In this document: positions 8,568-17,483 of the stretch, piece after piece
Numbering within the stretch: the stretch's first letter is position 1
Layout: every line of letters begins with the position of its first letter
Made by a program: the position numbers and the translations under genes
Source: Dehalococcoides mccartyi 195
GTDB lineage: Bacteria; Chloroflexota; Dehalococcoidia; Dehalococcoidales; Dehalococcoidaceae
Length of the DNA stretch: 64,000 nucleotides
Assembly (NCBI RefSeq): GCF_000011905.1
Contig: NC_002936.3
Location: 1,178,001 to 1,242,000, forward strand
Direction: 5' to 3'
Notes under the pieces: generated by a model
Seen by the model: the letters and a program-made list of their open reading frames with translations, nothing else
Database searches by the model: none
Told to the model about the DNA's origin: nothing

Positions 8568-10022
8568 GGGAGTGTAAAATATTTTGTGTAAATCCTTCAG
8601 ATGGTAAAATACAATAAAAACCACAATAGGAGGATTTTACTATGGCAAAGAGAGAACGGACATCAGATCGGCTGCCGGAAGGATGGCTGGAAGGATTCAT
8701 TGAAGCTTATGACATCAAAAATGCAGACGATATCAAAGAAGCACTTAAGGATCTGATTGGCAGCACACTGGAATGCATGATGCAGGCAGAACTGGATGAA
8801 GAACTGGGTTATGCCAAATGGGACAGTCAAAACAAGAAAACAGATAACAGCCGGAATGGCACAACACCAAAGACACTTCGCTCTGAATATGGTGAGATAA
8901 AAATTGACGTTCCCCGGGATCGCCAGGGTGAGTATGAGCCGCGGATTGTACCCAAATATCAGCGTGAGATCGACGGCTTGGATAATCAGATTATTTCGAT
9001 GTACGCCAAGGGCATGAGCACGAGAGATATCGCAGAACACGTCAAATCCCTCTATGGGGTTGAGCTGTCTGCAGATCTGATCTGCAGGATTACAGACAAG
9101 ATATTGCCCGAGATCAGGGAGTGGCAGAATCGGCCGCTCAAGCCCCTGTACGCCATGATGTTCTTTGATGCCATTCATTACCCTGTGCGGACAGAGGGCA
9201 TGGTTCAGCAGCGTGCCGTGTATCTGGCTATTGGCATCGATCTGAATGGAAGAAGTGATGTCTGCGGCTTATGGATTGGAGAAACAGAAAGCAGCAAGTA
9301 CTGGCTGAACTGCCTGAATGAATTGAAGAACCGGGGCGTCAGAGATATACTCATTTGCTCTGTTGATGGATTAACCGGTTTTAACGAGGCAATACGGGCC
9401 GTTTATCCAAAGACCGATATTCAACGCTGTATTGTGCATCAAGTGCGCAATTCCATGCGTTTTGTCAGCTACAAGGATCTCAAAGAATATACGGCAGATA
9501 TGAAGAAGATTTACAAGGCGCCGACTGAGGAAGCAGGACGAGCCCAGTTGGACGTGTTTGCAGAGAAATGGGGAAAAAAATACCCTGCAGCCATCAAGTC
9601 CTGGTTCGATCACTGGATCGAGCTGAGCACCTTTTTCAAATACCCGCCTGAAATCCGCAGGTTAATTTATACAACGAACCGAATTGAAAACTTTAATCGA
9701 CGGTTGAGGAGGGTCACTAAAACCAAATCTGCTTATCCATCAGATACGGCTTTGTTGAAATCATTGTATCTGGCTATTTTAGACATAACTGAGAAATGGG
9801 GCAGTGTACAGGGCTGGCACAGTATATTGGGGCAGTTAATGATTCTTTTCAACGACCGGATCCAACCGAGTGATTATGAGTGAGGTCCCCCATTTACAGA
9901 TGAGAGAACCAGCTGCTATAATCAAAACAACAAGGACAATCGTGTATATCAATATTTTAGTTGGTTGTCCAATCATCACTTCAGAGTACTTCTGGAGAAT
10001 ACACAAAATTTCTGACACTACC
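8568..10022 (+). mobile_element. Complete IS256-family insertion sequence
   Basis: 1455-bp element carrying one transposase gene. Imperfect terminal inverted repeats can be read directly: left GGGAGTGTAAAATATTTTGTGTA (8568-8590, first bases GGGAGTGT) against the right end complement beginning GGTAGTGT, about 19 of 23 positions equal. It is flanked by the 8-bp direct repeat CAGAATCT (8560-8567 and 10023-10030), the expected duplication size of the family. The element sits in uspA. About 140 bases after the transposase stop are non-coding IS sequence. Confidence 0.93.
8642..9883 (+). CDS. IS256-family (Mutator-type) transposase
   Basis: 413 residues, full length for the family. Starts with AGGAGG 8 bases before the ATG. 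DDE residues are in place: first Asp in M-F-F-D-A-I-H-Y-P (about 175), second in C-S-V-D-G-L-T-G-F (about 240), and the Glu in T-T-N-R-I-E-N-F-N-R (about 349). The C-x2-H signature of the insertion domain is visible as R-C-I-V-H-Q-V-R-N. No frameshift or stop is seen, so it is probably active. Codon use (ATC, CAG, GAT rich) differs by eye from neighbouring genes, agreeing with recent acquisition. Confidence 0.95.
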   Translation: MAKRERTSDRLPEGWLEGFIEAYDIKNADDIKEALKDLIGSTLECMMQAELDEELGYAKWDSQNKKTDNSRNGTTPKTLRSEYGEIKIDVPRDRQGEYEPRIVPKYQREIDGLDNQIISMYAKGMSTRDIAEHVKSLYGVELSADLICRITDKILPEIREWQNRPLKPLYAMMFFDAIHYPVRTEGMVQQRAVYLAIGIDLNGRSDVCGLWIGETESSKYWLNCLNELKNRGVRDILICSVDGLTGFNEAIRAVYPKTDIQRCIVHQVRNSMRFVSYKDLKEYTADMKKIYKAPTEEAGRAQLDVFAEKWGKKYPAAIKSWFDHWIELSTFFKYPPEIRRLIYTTNRIENFNRRLRRVTKTKSAYPSDTALLKSLYLAILDITEKWGSVQGWHSILGQLMILFNDRIQPSDYE

Positions 10023-10124
10023 CAGAATCTGGCTACCCTCGGAAAAGGCTAAGGCCTTAGCATGAGGTAATACTCCTTCAGCAACCTTTGAACCGTCCAA
10101 CGGAACCAGGATCTTTTTGTACAT
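10023..10124 (-). pseudogene. uspA, 5' fragment
   Basis: ATG at 10124 with AGGAGG 6 bases upstream. Encodes M-Y-K-K-I-L-V-P-L-D-G-S and on to S-Q-I-L, the N-terminal beta strand and first helix of UspA, before running into the IS right end. See the 3' fragment at 8224-8567. Confidence 0.9.
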
Positions 10125-10678
10125 TCATTACCTCCTGATATTACTGGTCTTTGTATATATTAGCGGAAAAGACCTGCTTTTGCGGTTTCCAAATCCGACT
10201 GGATTTTACCTGTTTCTGCCGTTTATATTCCTTTAAACTATAAAATGAGAGAATACTACTCCCCTTCTATTTGTCGGAATTTTTCGGCAAACCAGAAATA
10301 TACTACCAATCAGTCAAGTGCTGTGATTATAGCAGACAGAGGCACCCTGCGTATACTGAAAAGTTATCAGTACCCGCAGAATAGAATAAGAGAAAAGTTG
10401 CTCATGCTTTCCGACCTCCTTAAGATTTACTCAGACAGTTAATGGATAACTATGCCGGGGTAAATTCGGGAACCTTCTCCTATTGGAGAACCAGGGAAGC
10501 AGAGAAATAAGAAGTGCCAACAGAATAACCCAATTCAATAAATAATGTCAAATTTAGCCTGCAAACAGGCTTTTTAAAGCAATTTCACAGCTAAAACAGA
10601 TGTAAAATACGGCACGGCGGCCAAAAAAGCGGCCTTTCAAAGCGGATTATATAATTTCAGGCAAATATATACCGCATT
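10125..10678. other. About 550 bp without a supported gene
   Basis: Between the uspA start and the FAS1 terminator. It holds the uspA promoter region (minus strand), a small perfect hairpin TTCTCC-TATT-GGAGAA near 10475 and a 65-codon open frame at 10245-10442 with no ribosome site and no family resemblance. Nothing else is evident; it may be a decayed gene remnant. Confidence 0.5.
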
Positions 10679-10719
10679 AAAAAAGGACGGCAGTCACCCC
10701 CTCCGGATTAACTGCCGTC
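10679..10719 (-). terminator. Terminator of the FAS1 gene
   Basis: Nine-base-pair stem GACGGCAGT/ACTGCCGTC (10686-10719) followed on the minus strand by CCTTTTTTAA. Confidence 0.75.
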
Positions 10720-10773
10720 TGTTCTGCCTCAAGCCGGGTTACGTATGCACCCGGTAAGACCCGAACAACTATA

Positions 10774-11178
10774 TTATTTGGGCGGAAGTAACACTTTGTC
10801 AATAACGTGTATCAAACCATTTGAGGTCTCTATATCTTTGGTGATAACGTGAGAGGTATTTACAGCCAGCGTTTTGCCCGAAATCCAAATCTCCACCGGC
10901 TTATCCAGAGCCGTATTGGTGGAATAGAGTTTACTCAAATCTTCTACCGTATGCCGGCCGGGTATGATGTGATAAAGCAGCACAGACTTTAATTCAGACT
11001 CATTTCCCATCAGGTAATCCAGCATACCCTCTGGCATTTGGGTAAAAGCATCGTTGTCAGGTGCCAGTATGGTGAAAGGCCCTCCCCGAAGAATATCTAT
11101 AAGCCCAACCTGGGTAACTGCTTTGCACAAGGACGAAAGGCGCACATTTGCCGCTGCGGTATCAACCAGATCCATCAT
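10774..11178 (-). CDS. Fasciclin (FAS1) domain protein
   Basis: 134 residues, essentially one FAS1 domain: F-T-I-L-A-P-D-N-D-A-F at about 36-46 (H1 box), L-L-Y-H-I-I-P-G-R-H at about 67-76, and the final I-T-K-D-I-E-T-S-N-G-L-I-H-V-I-D-K-V-L-L-P (H2 box). No signal peptide or anchor is visible, which is unusual for a domain that normally mediates extracellular adhesion; stand-alone cytosolic-looking FAS1 proteins do occur in bacteria. AGGA precedes tandem ATGs. Confidence 0.9.
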   Translation of the reverse strand: MMDLVDTAAANVRLSSLCKAVTQVGLIDILRGGPFTILAPDNDAFTQMPEGMLDYLMGNESELKSVLLYHIIPGRHTVEDLSKLYSTNTALDKPVEIWISGKTLAVNTSHVITKDIETSNGLIHVIDKVLLPPK

Positions 11179-11406
11179 AGCTCTATCCTTTCAGGTTATT
11201 TTACCCCTCCACCCTAAGTTTAAGCACCCGGCTGACAGAAAGTAAATACCCTTTAACCCGGCAAATATATTTTTTATTATGTAAGTTATTCCGGCAGACT
11301 GTGCCTGCCCTAAGCAGATTACGGGAATACGCACCAATATTTTGCCTTTATTATTTAGAGCTAAAATGAGAAAATATGGCGTTCATCAAAAGACTGGAGT
11401 AATAAA

Positions 11407-11970
11407 TTGGATAACAAGACAAAACTGAAACTTTGCCTGCTGGCCGGTGCAGCTGATGAGTTAAACCTGAAATGGGCAAATTATTTTGCCAAACGCGGAC
11501 ATGAAGTACATATATTCAGCCATGACCAGGTAAAAGACGGGACGGCACTGGATAAGGGAATCCGGTTTCACCATCTGCTATTCCCGGTGAAATACCCGCT
11601 TACTTATCTGACATTTTTTCAGGCTCAGCTTTCGCTGATGTCTCTCAAACCGGATATTATTCATGCGATAAATATGTCTGATTACGGCATACTGGCCGGT
11701 CTGGTCTGCCGTATAGGCCGCTTAAAGCCTATTACCCTGACAGCAGTCGGTACTGATATACTGCATGACGCCCATACCAGCCATGGCTGGGCTATCAAAC
11801 ACGTACTGCCGCTCTCAAAAGTGGTCACCTGTGATACAGACGAAATAGCCCTGGATATGGTCAAGCTGGGTATGAAAGAAGACCATATATTCCTTATGTC
11901 CCGCAGCGGGGAACTGGATTTATCCCGTCTGGAAGCTACCTACCTTGCTATGCGGAAAACCCGCCGATAG
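11407..11970 (+). CDS. Glycosyltransferase family 4-like N-terminal domain only
   Basis: 187 residues from a TTG with GGAG 8 bases ahead. It matches only the donor-distal N-terminal domain of GT-B enzymes: N-L-K-W-A-N-Y-F-A-K-R-G-H-E-V-H-I-F-S, P-D-I-I-H-A-I-N-M-S-D-Y-G, T-A-V-G-T-D-I and a closing V-T-C-D-T-D-E. The nucleotide-sugar-binding C-terminal domain is absent; downstream is a terminator, not a broken continuation. It is therefore either a truncated relic or a half-enzyme needing a partner. Confidence 0.75.
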   Translation: MDNKTKLKLCLLAGAADELNLKWANYFAKRGHEVHIFSHDQVKDGTALDKGIRFHHLLFPVKYPLTYLTFFQAQLSLMSLKPDIIHAINMSDYGILAGLVCRIGRLKPITLTAVGTDILHDAHTSHGWAIKHVLPLSKVVTCDTDEIALDMVKLGMKEDHIFLMSRSGELDLSRLEATYLAMRKTRR

Positions 11971-12010
11971 TACTTCTGACGGTCAGAAACAAGCGCTTTA
12001 CCCCGCGGAT

Positions 12011-12044
12011 ATAAAAGAGGCGGCAGTACGTACTGCCGCCCTCT
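12011..12044. terminator. Palindromic bidirectional terminator
   Basis: Perfect 22-bp palindrome centred at 12029/12030 (half-site GGCGGCAGTAC) extended by AGAG/CTCT, between two convergent genes. Confidence 0.75.
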
Positions 12045-12063
12045 TAGGTACTACAAAACCAGA

Positions 12064-12411
12064 TTACTTAACTGAATCTTTAAACTCAAGCCCCAGGTGG
12101 AAACCCTTGTTCTTTTCCTCATAACCCTTGATGCCCAATAATTTTTCCAGCCAGAGCTTGGTTTCCACATAAGCTTCCTGGGCTATTTCGTGGCGGGGCT
12201 GGCTGAAAGTGCCAGATTCTTTTTTGGCTGAGTGAATTTCCTTTAGTTTAGCTTCAATCTCATTCAGCCATTTAGCTTTGTCAGCTGCAGTATCCGGATT
12301 AAATGTTTCACCGTTTTTCAGATGAAATGCATCTGTATACATGCCTGCAGCCACTTTAGCATACTGCTCATTTAAAACGTAGCGTGTAGCTTCTCCAAGT
12401 GTGAGTTCCAT
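12064..12411 (-). CDS. Conserved hypothetical protein, 115 residues
   Basis: Not recognised. Strong AGGAGG five bases before the ATG. Soluble, mostly helical and charged, with a E-I-E-A-K-L-K-E-I-H-S-A-K-K-E-S segment and a Glu/Lys-rich end. No cysteine, no membrane segment. Single-gene unit. Confidence 0.65.
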   Translation of the reverse strand: MELTLGEATRYVLNEQYAKVAAGMYTDAFHLKNGETFNPDTAADKAKWLNEIEAKLKEIHSAKKESGTFSQPRHEIAQEAYVETKLWLEKLLGIKGYEEKNKGFHLGLEFKDSVK

Positions 12412-12773
12412 GTATCCTCCTAGAAATCTTTGTATTAAATAACAGCCGCCAAACGAAAACCCGCCAACACCCCGGAGTAACTGCCTGTCTTATATAAGCA
12501 AGTACTCCGCCGGCAGACTGTCACCCATTTTTGAACATTATATTATATGCCATACAGTACAATCTCTCAAGACATAAATTAAATATCCGCCGAAGGAATA
12601 AGACCAAACCGAAGCCAATACGCATACTGCCAGACTGAACTCAGGATATAACGGCTATCCCCGAAAAAGCTACTTAGGTACCATCAGACTCTAAAATAAG
12701 TACTTACACTTATTTATTCACCAATATTTATTTGTTTATAATGGTTTAAATAAATAACTCTGAGGAGGCATTT
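12412..12773. other. Intergenic region upstream of the YegP-like gene
   Basis: No gene. Contains the 8-bp inverted repeat AAATAAGT/ACTTATTT with a six-base spacer (12694-12715), possibly an operator, and a TATAAT near 12736 with a poor -35, followed by AGGAGG before the ATG at 12774. Confidence 0.45.
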
Positions 12774-12962
12774 ATGGCATCTAAATTTGAGCTTTTCACA
12801 GACAAAAAAGGGGAATTCCGCTGGAGGTTAATAGCCAGCAACGGGCAGACGATTGCGGATTCCGGTGAAGGTTACACTACCCGTGCCAATGCCCTTAACG
12901 GGATTGAATCCGTCAAGAAGAATGCACCTGCCGCCCCGATTGTAGACATCAGCCAGTCATAA
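12774..12962 (+). CDS. YegP-like DUF1508 protein
   Basis: 62 residues, a single DUF1508 (UPF0339) unit: K-F-E-L-F-T-D-K-K-G-E-F-R-W-R-L-I-A-S-N-G-Q-T-I-A, S-G-E-G-Y-T-T and N-G-I-E-S-V-K. Many homologues have two tandem copies; this has one, which would be expected to dimerise. GAGGAGG lies 8 bases ahead of the ATG. Function of the family is unknown. Confidence 0.9.
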   Translation: MASKFELFTDKKGEFRWRLIASNGQTIADSGEGYTTRANALNGIESVKKNAPAAPIVDISQS

Positions 12963-12985
12963 ACCGTTATATATTCACCAAAGAA

Positions 12986-13016
12986 AGCGGCGGGTCTATA
13001 GCCCGCCGCTAATTTT
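12986..13016 (+). terminator. Terminator of the YegP-like gene
   Basis: Stem AGCGGCGGG/CCCGCCGCT (12986-13010) followed by AATTTTT. Confidence 0.85.
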
Positions 13017-13050
13017 TGATTTACGTACAACCCGCCAAAATGTTTAAAAG

Positions 13051-13878
13051 TCAAAGACCGTTTTGCCCTAAAAACTCCCGCAGCAAACTGTTAAACGCCG
13101 CCGGTTTTTCCAAAGCTGGCAAATGCCCGGCCTGTTTTATTTCCTGGAAAGACGCCCGCGGAATGGACTTAACAAATCTGTCCCCGATGGTATGCATATC
13201 AGGGACATCATGTTCACCTACCAGTACCAGCGTAGGTATTTTAAGGCTCAGATAGTCTTCGGCCTCAGGGCGTTTTAATCTTTGTTCCCGTTTACCGCCA
13301 ACTATTGCCTGATAGTTCTCTTCCAGCATTTTCTTGCACAACCGGTAGACACCCTTGTCTATATCTGCGTCTGTCCGGCCGTTACCGACCAGCCAAATTT
13401 GCAGATAAAGCTCTATGGCTTTGGTTTTCTGTCCAAGCGAAATCAGCTCTTCCAGCTGGCGGTCAAGGTCTAAAAATTTTTCATCTGTATTGCGGTAACC
13501 GCGCATACACGGGTCTACCAGCACCAGGGCGGAAACCATATCCGGGTGGAGCAGAGCCAAATCCAGCGCATACGTACCCCCTACCGAGTTACCCGCAAGC
13601 ACCGCTTTATCTATCCGCAAAAGATGAAGCAACTCCAGCACGTCACGGTAGTAGTTAAAAATATCACCGGTAATGACACTCTGACCGTAACCGCGCATAT
13701 CCGGCGCAATTACATGATAGTCTTTGGCAAATTCGCAGAGCTGGTTATGCCAGGAACGGCTGTCAGTAATGCCGGCGTGCATAAAAACCAGCGCCGGGCC
13801 GCTGCCTGCTTCCCGGTAGGATAAATCTACCCCCGGCAAACGGGCTATCTGAGGTGCAAATTCATTTTCAGCTGTCAT
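13051..13878 (-). CDS. Alpha/beta-hydrolase
   Basis: 275 residues from the ATG at 13878, which has AGGAG at a good distance; longer starts run into the rarA frame. Oxyanion region F-M-H-A-G (about 32-36), nucleophile elbow G-N-S-V-G-G (serine about 96-98), acid in L-V-G-E-H-D and histidine in K-Q-A-G-H-L-P complete a standard triad. Substrate unknown. Its start overlaps the 3' end of rarA by 11 bases, so the two are translationally coupled. Confidence 0.88.
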   Translation of the reverse strand: MTAENEFAPQIARLPGVDLSYREAGSGPALVFMHAGITDSRSWHNQLCEFAKDYHVIAPDMRGYGQSVITGDIFNYYRDVLELLHLLRIDKAVLAGNSVGGTYALDLALLHPDMVSALVLVDPCMRGYRNTDEKFLDLDRQLEELISLGQKTKAIELYLQIWLVGNGRTDADIDKGVYRLCKKMLEENYQAIVGGKREQRLKRPEAEDYLSLKIPTLVLVGEHDVPDMHTIGDRFVKSIPRASFQEIKQAGHLPALEKPAAFNSLLREFLGQNGL

Positions 13879-15226
13879 CCTGTTTTTCTCCTGTAGTTGT
13901 ATCAGCTTTAGCATTTCCCCACCAGGCACGCAGCCTGTTTACGATATTAAGTTCATAACCCAGTTTACCCGGAAAATAAAAACGGCTGTTCTTGATAGCT
14001 TCGGGCAGATTTTGCTGCTTTACAAAGTGGTTTTGATAGTTATGGGCATATTTATAATCTTTGCCGTAACCCAGGTCTTTCATAAGGCCGGTTGGGGCAT
14101 TGCGAAGGTGGAGCGGCACATCTGCCTGAGGGTTTCGGGCTATTTCCTTCTGGACACTGGAATAAGCCGTATATACGGAATTGCTTTTGGGTGAGGCAGC
14201 CAGATAAATAACCGCTTCGGCCAGTGCCAATTTGCCTTCGGGCATACCCAAGAAATGGACTGCCTGCTGGGCGGCCATAGCTACCACCAGCCCCTGCGGG
14301 TCAGCCAGACCCACGTCTTCGGTGGCAAAACGGATTACCCGGCGGGCAATATATAAAGGGTCTTCTCCCGCTTCCAGCATCCTGCCCAGCCAGTAAACAG
14401 CCGCATCCGGGTCAGAGCCCCTCATAGTTTTGTGCAGGGCTGAAATCAAATCGTAGTGCTGTTCACCGCTTTTATCATACCGCAGGCTTTTCTTCTGGGC
14501 GGCATCTTCAACCTGAGGCAAGCCTACTACCCTCCAGCCGTCTTTGTCCGGCGGGGTGGTCATAACCGCCAGTTCCAGTATATTTAAAGCAATACGGGCA
14601 TCACCCTGAGCAAAACTGCTGATATGCTTTTCGGCCTCCTCAAGCAGTCTGGCATGGTAATTCCCCAAACCGCTTGGGTCTTCCAAAGAACGCTTGAGAA
14701 TAAGCGATATTTCTTTCTCCGAAAGGGGATTTAAGACATATACCTGAGCGCGGGAAAGCAGGGCGGAATTCACCTCAAACGAGGGGTTTTCAGTAGTGGC
14801 ACCGATAAGCACCACTGTGCCATCCTCTACATAGGGCAAAATGGCATCCTGCTGGGATTTGTTGAAACGGTGGATTTCATCTATAAAAAGGATAGTCCGC
14901 CTGCGTTCAAATTTCAGGCGTTCACGGGCTTCCTCTACTACCCGCCGCAAGTCCGCCACCCCGGCTGAAACGGCACTCAGGGCCGAAAAATGGGCATCCA
15001 GACGGCGGGCAATTATATTCGCCAGAGTAGTTTTGCCTGAACCCGGCGGCCCCCAGAAAATGAGCGAGGGTATTTTGTCACCCTCTATGGCCAGTCTGAG
15101 GGCGCGGCCTTCACCTATGAGGTGATCCTGCCCCACAAATTCAGACAGCCCCTCCGGGCGCATTCTGGCAGCCAGCGGAGACTGGCTTTTTTTCAGTTTT
15201 TCAGCCCCGGCATCAAAAAGATCCAT
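13868..15226 (-). CDS. rarA: Replication-associated recombination ATPase RarA (MgsA)
   Basis: AAA+ clamp-loader-like ATPase acting at stalled forks. Walker A G-P-P-G-S-G-K-T-T, Walker B I-L-F-I-D-E-I-H-R-F-N-K, sensor region T-T-E-N-P-S-F, and the family C-terminal A-L-H-K-T-M-R-G-S-D-P-D-A-A segment and the terminal G-Y-K-Y-A-H-N-Y-like signature. Two starts are possible: ATG at 15241 (457 residues) or at 15226 (452 residues); the latter has GGAAAG 5 bases upstream and gives M-D-L-F, the usual family beginning. Either way it overlaps the upstream membrane protein gene. Confidence 0.95.
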   Translation of the reverse strand: MDLFDAGAEKLKKSQSPLAARMRPEGLSEFVGQDHLIGEGRALRLAIEGDKIPSLIFWGPPGSGKTTLANIIARRLDAHFSALSAVSAGVADLRRVVEEARERLKFERRRTILFIDEIHRFNKSQQDAILPYVEDGTVVLIGATTENPSFEVNSALLSRAQVYVLNPLSEKEISLILKRSLEDPSGLGNYHARLLEEAEKHISSFAQGDARIALNILELAVMTTPPDKDGWRVVGLPQVEDAAQKKSLRYDKSGEQHYDLISALHKTMRGSDPDAAVYWLGRMLEAGEDPLYIARRVIRFATEDVGLADPQGLVVAMAAQQAVHFLGMPEGKLALAEAVIYLAASPKSNSVYTAYSSVQKEIARNPQADVPLHLRNAPTGLMKDLGYGKDYKYAHNYQNHFVKQQNLPEAIKNSRFYFPGKLGYELNIVNRLRAWWGNAKADTTTGEKQDDS

Positions 15227-15761
15227 AATTCTTTCCGGCATGTTTACTGGCTATCAAAAGCACCTCATCCGGACGGTTGGTAGAAATAACCAGCTTGCGG
15301 TATTTGCTGTTTACCAGGTTTATGGAAACTGTAGGCGTTTTGGGAGTGATACAAACCAGTATCCGCCCCTTTTTATCCCAGGTCATACGCACGCCATAGC
15401 CGCCGTAAAAATCACGGTTGCGGCCGTTTATTTCAGCCGATTCCACATCCAGCCAGGGGAAAAAGCGCTTGAAATAACCGAAACGTATATAAATACCTTC
15501 GGTAGAAAGGCTGATAAACATTTTGCGCATATTGTAAACCAGCAGTGTCACACCCAGCATGACCAGAGCCATAAGCATTATCAGCCAGTAAGGCACCCTA
15601 TCAGTTGGGGTAGGCGGGTTGATGGCTAAATACCCCAGCAATGATACCACCCCCAAACCCACAGCCGCCTCAATAATGGCCATAATCTCCATAACCTTGA
15701 AACGCAGTTCTTCCGAATATATCTCACTGGCGTAAAGAAGCCGGTTATCTACCTTTGACAT
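15213..15761 (-). CDS. Two-TM membrane protein with PH-like cytosolic domain
   Basis: 182 residues. Two hydrophobic segments at about 26-48 and 58-78, then a beta-rich domain (I-S-L-S-T-E-G-I-Y-I-R-F-G-Y-F-K-R...W-L-D-V-E-S-A-E-I) resembling bacterial PH-like domains. Function unknown. Its 3' end overlaps the rarA start by 14 or 29 bases. Part of a four-gene minus-strand run 16050-13051. Confidence 0.7.
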   Translation of the reverse strand: MSKVDNRLLYASEIYSEELRFKVMEIMAIIEAAVGLGVVSLLGYLAINPPTPTDRVPYWLIMLMALVMLGVTLLVYNMRKMFISLSTEGIYIRFGYFKRFFPWLDVESAEINGRNRDFYGGYGVRMTWDKKGRILVCITPKTPTVSINLVNSKYRKLVISTNRPDEVLLIASKHAGKNYGSF

Positions 15762-15774
15762 AAGTCTCCTGCTA

Positions 15775-16050
15775 TTAGGGTATCCAAATACTCTGGGCGG
15801 TGATTATATCTGCCATGCCGGGCAGCACCAACGGAGAAGAAGATTTTGTATAAAAAGCCAGCCCCTTGAAACTGGTAAGGTACTGGTGTCCGGAAACCGG
15901 CCAGCCGGACTTAGCGGTAACTATGAGCGGGTCTTTTATCCGGTTAAGCACAGCCAAAAATTCCTGCGGCTCCAGGCGGACTATAACCCCTGAGGCCTTG
16001 GTTGCCTGAGCGATGGCCGCGTATGCCCCGGCACCACTTCCGTATGCCAT
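15775..16050 (-). CDS. Conserved small hypothetical protein, 91 residues
   Basis: Not recognised with confidence. Glycine/alanine-rich start (M-A-Y-G-S-G-A-G-A-Y-A-A-I-A-Q-A), then a compact alpha/beta sequence with P-L-I-V-T-A-K-S-G-W. No cysteines or membrane segment. It ends 13 bases before the next gene in the operon. Confidence 0.65.
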   Translation of the reverse strand: MAYGSGAGAYAAIAQATKASGVIVRLEPQEFLAVLNRIKDPLIVTAKSGWPVSGHQYLTSFKGLAFYTKSSSPLVLPGMADIITAQSIWIP

Positions 16051-16166
16051 GTTAGTCTGCCTCCAGCTTATAAGCTAAACCAAGAATAAACCAAAGGAAA
16101 TTGTACCACAAGGCAGGCAAATTTACTTGTACCCGCCCGGCAAATATCCCCCGCCGTACTAAAATG

Positions 16167-17483
16167 CTAATAATACCTTTGCACCTCAAAACGGTAAAGC
16201 CTGACCGGGGCGTCCGGGGCTATGCCAGCCTTCTGGCGGCAAATGGCTATCTGTTCTGACGGGGTATCAACCCCCTCCAAATCAGGCAGCAGCAGCCCCC
16301 TTAGGTGGCCGCTTTCCACTATCACCCCGTACTTTTTAGCATCCAGACTGCCCATATCCTCTACCGCCTGGGGCGGGGTCAGCACATCAACACTGTAACT
16401 TAAAAACGGCAGCTCCCACTCTGACACAGGTTCAAAGCGGGGGTCTTTGCTTGAGGAACTTACGGCATTAGAGACAATCTCGTCTGCAATATTATCAAAA
16501 CGGGGTTCAAAAGTGCCTATGCAGCCCCGGAGTTCTCCCAGTTTCTTAAGTGAAACAAAGACACCGGCTTCTCCGGTAAGCTCAGCGGATATTTCGGCTG
16601 ATGGGGTAATAACCTTTTTCTCTCTGACAAAAGTCTCCACCGCCGCTCTGGCCAGTGCCACCTGGGGGGATTCTTCAGTTTGTTCAACAACCAGCCCGGC
16701 ATACCCCACTACCTGGTCCAGATGATGGGTGACATCACCGCTGGTCTGGTAAGCCACCACTCTGGCCCGCTTAGCCCCCATTTCCTTTACGGCGGTAAGC
16801 ATGGCCGCCACCGGGGCAAAACCGCACATAGTTATGTGGTTTTGCTGTATTCTTTCCAGCATCTGGGCGGCATCCAGCTTTATAATAGCATCCAGCGCCA
16901 GGCTGTCTTTTTGGTGGGCATCTGCCTGGGATTCATAATGGGTCATATCTGAGGAGGCAATTATTATCGCCTCCCGCCCGGTTTCCCTGAGGGCACTGGC
17001 AATGCCATGCCCTATTTCAGCCAGTGTTTCTGCCTTGCCGAAAGAGACAGTCAGAGGAACTATTTTTATATCAGGCTTGAAGTACTGGAGTATCGGCAGC
17101 TGTACTTCTATAGAATGTTCATACTGGTGGGCAGACGGGTCTGCCTTTATATGGCGGCAGTATTTCATAATAGAGTGTGCCAGAGTTGAGTCTATTTCCA
17201 CCTCTCCCATAGGCGTCTGCCAGATGCCAGAAGCCATTATGGCATATTCCGCCCCTATGCCCGTATGGCTGGGGCCAAGTATGATAACTGTCTCAGGCAA
17301 GTCCAAACGGGAGGCTACCGCCATGGCTACCCCTCCCGAATACGGATAACCGGCATGGGGCATTACCGCCCCCAAATACCGTTCCTTGGCCACCCCTTTC
17401 ACTTCCATGGGGGCAATAACCGAACGGATTTTCTCTTTGCTGGCCGGATAATAACGTCCGGCTGCAGACGCTGGTCTTAACAT
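16167..17483 (-). CDS. AmmeMemoRadiSam B-A fusion (Memo-like plus AMMECR1 domains)
   Basis: 438 residues, two domains. Residues 1-265 are Memo-like (A-G-R-Y-Y-P at 8-13, M-P-H-A-G-Y-P-Y-S-G, G-P-S-H-T-G, S-S-D-M-T-H-Y). Residues 275-438 are AMMECR1 (G-V-F-V-S-L-K-K-L-G-E-L-R-G-C-I-G-T-F, S-S-S-K-D-P-R-F). These are usually separate partners of the AmmeMemoRadiSam system; here they are one chain. The radical SAM component is immediately upstream, its stop touching this start (17483). The biochemical role of the system is not settled; some members have been linked to modification chemistry with radical SAM partners. Confidence 0.93.
   Translation of the reverse strand: MLRPASAAGRYYPASKEKIRSVIAPMEVKGVAKERYLGAVMPHAGYPYSGGVAMAVASRLDLPETVIILGPSHTGIGAEYAIMASGIWQTPMGEVEIDSTLAHSIMKYCRHIKADPSAHQYEHSIEVQLPILQYFKPDIKIVPLTVSFGKAETLAEIGHGIASALRETGREAIIIASSDMTHYESQADAHQKDSLALDAIIKLDAAQMLERIQQNHITMCGFAPVAAMLTAVKEMGAKRARVVAYQTSGDVTHHLDQVVGYAGLVVEQTEESPQVALARAAVETFVREKKVITPSAEISAELTGEAGVFVSLKKLGELRGCIGTFEPRFDNIADEIVSNAVSSSSKDPRFEPVSEWELPFLSYSVDVLTPPQAVEDMGSLDAKKYGVIVESGHLRGLLLPDLEGVDTPSEQIAICRQKAGIAPDAPVRLYRFEVQRYY

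Noticed and set aside
8224-8700. A 158-codon open frame including the uspA 3' part
   Set aside because: Its first 45 codons are IS256-end sequence; it is a by-product of the insertion and lacks the UspA N terminus.
9836-10018. A 60-codon minus-strand frame with a hydrophobic stretch at the IS right end
   Set aside because: No ribosome site; overlaps the transposase stop and the terminal repeat; hydrophobicity is explained by AT-rich IS sequence.
10245-10442. 65-codon plus-strand frame in the long gap before the FAS1 gene
   Set aside because: No Shine-Dalgarno, no family resemblance, codon use unlike neighbouring genes.
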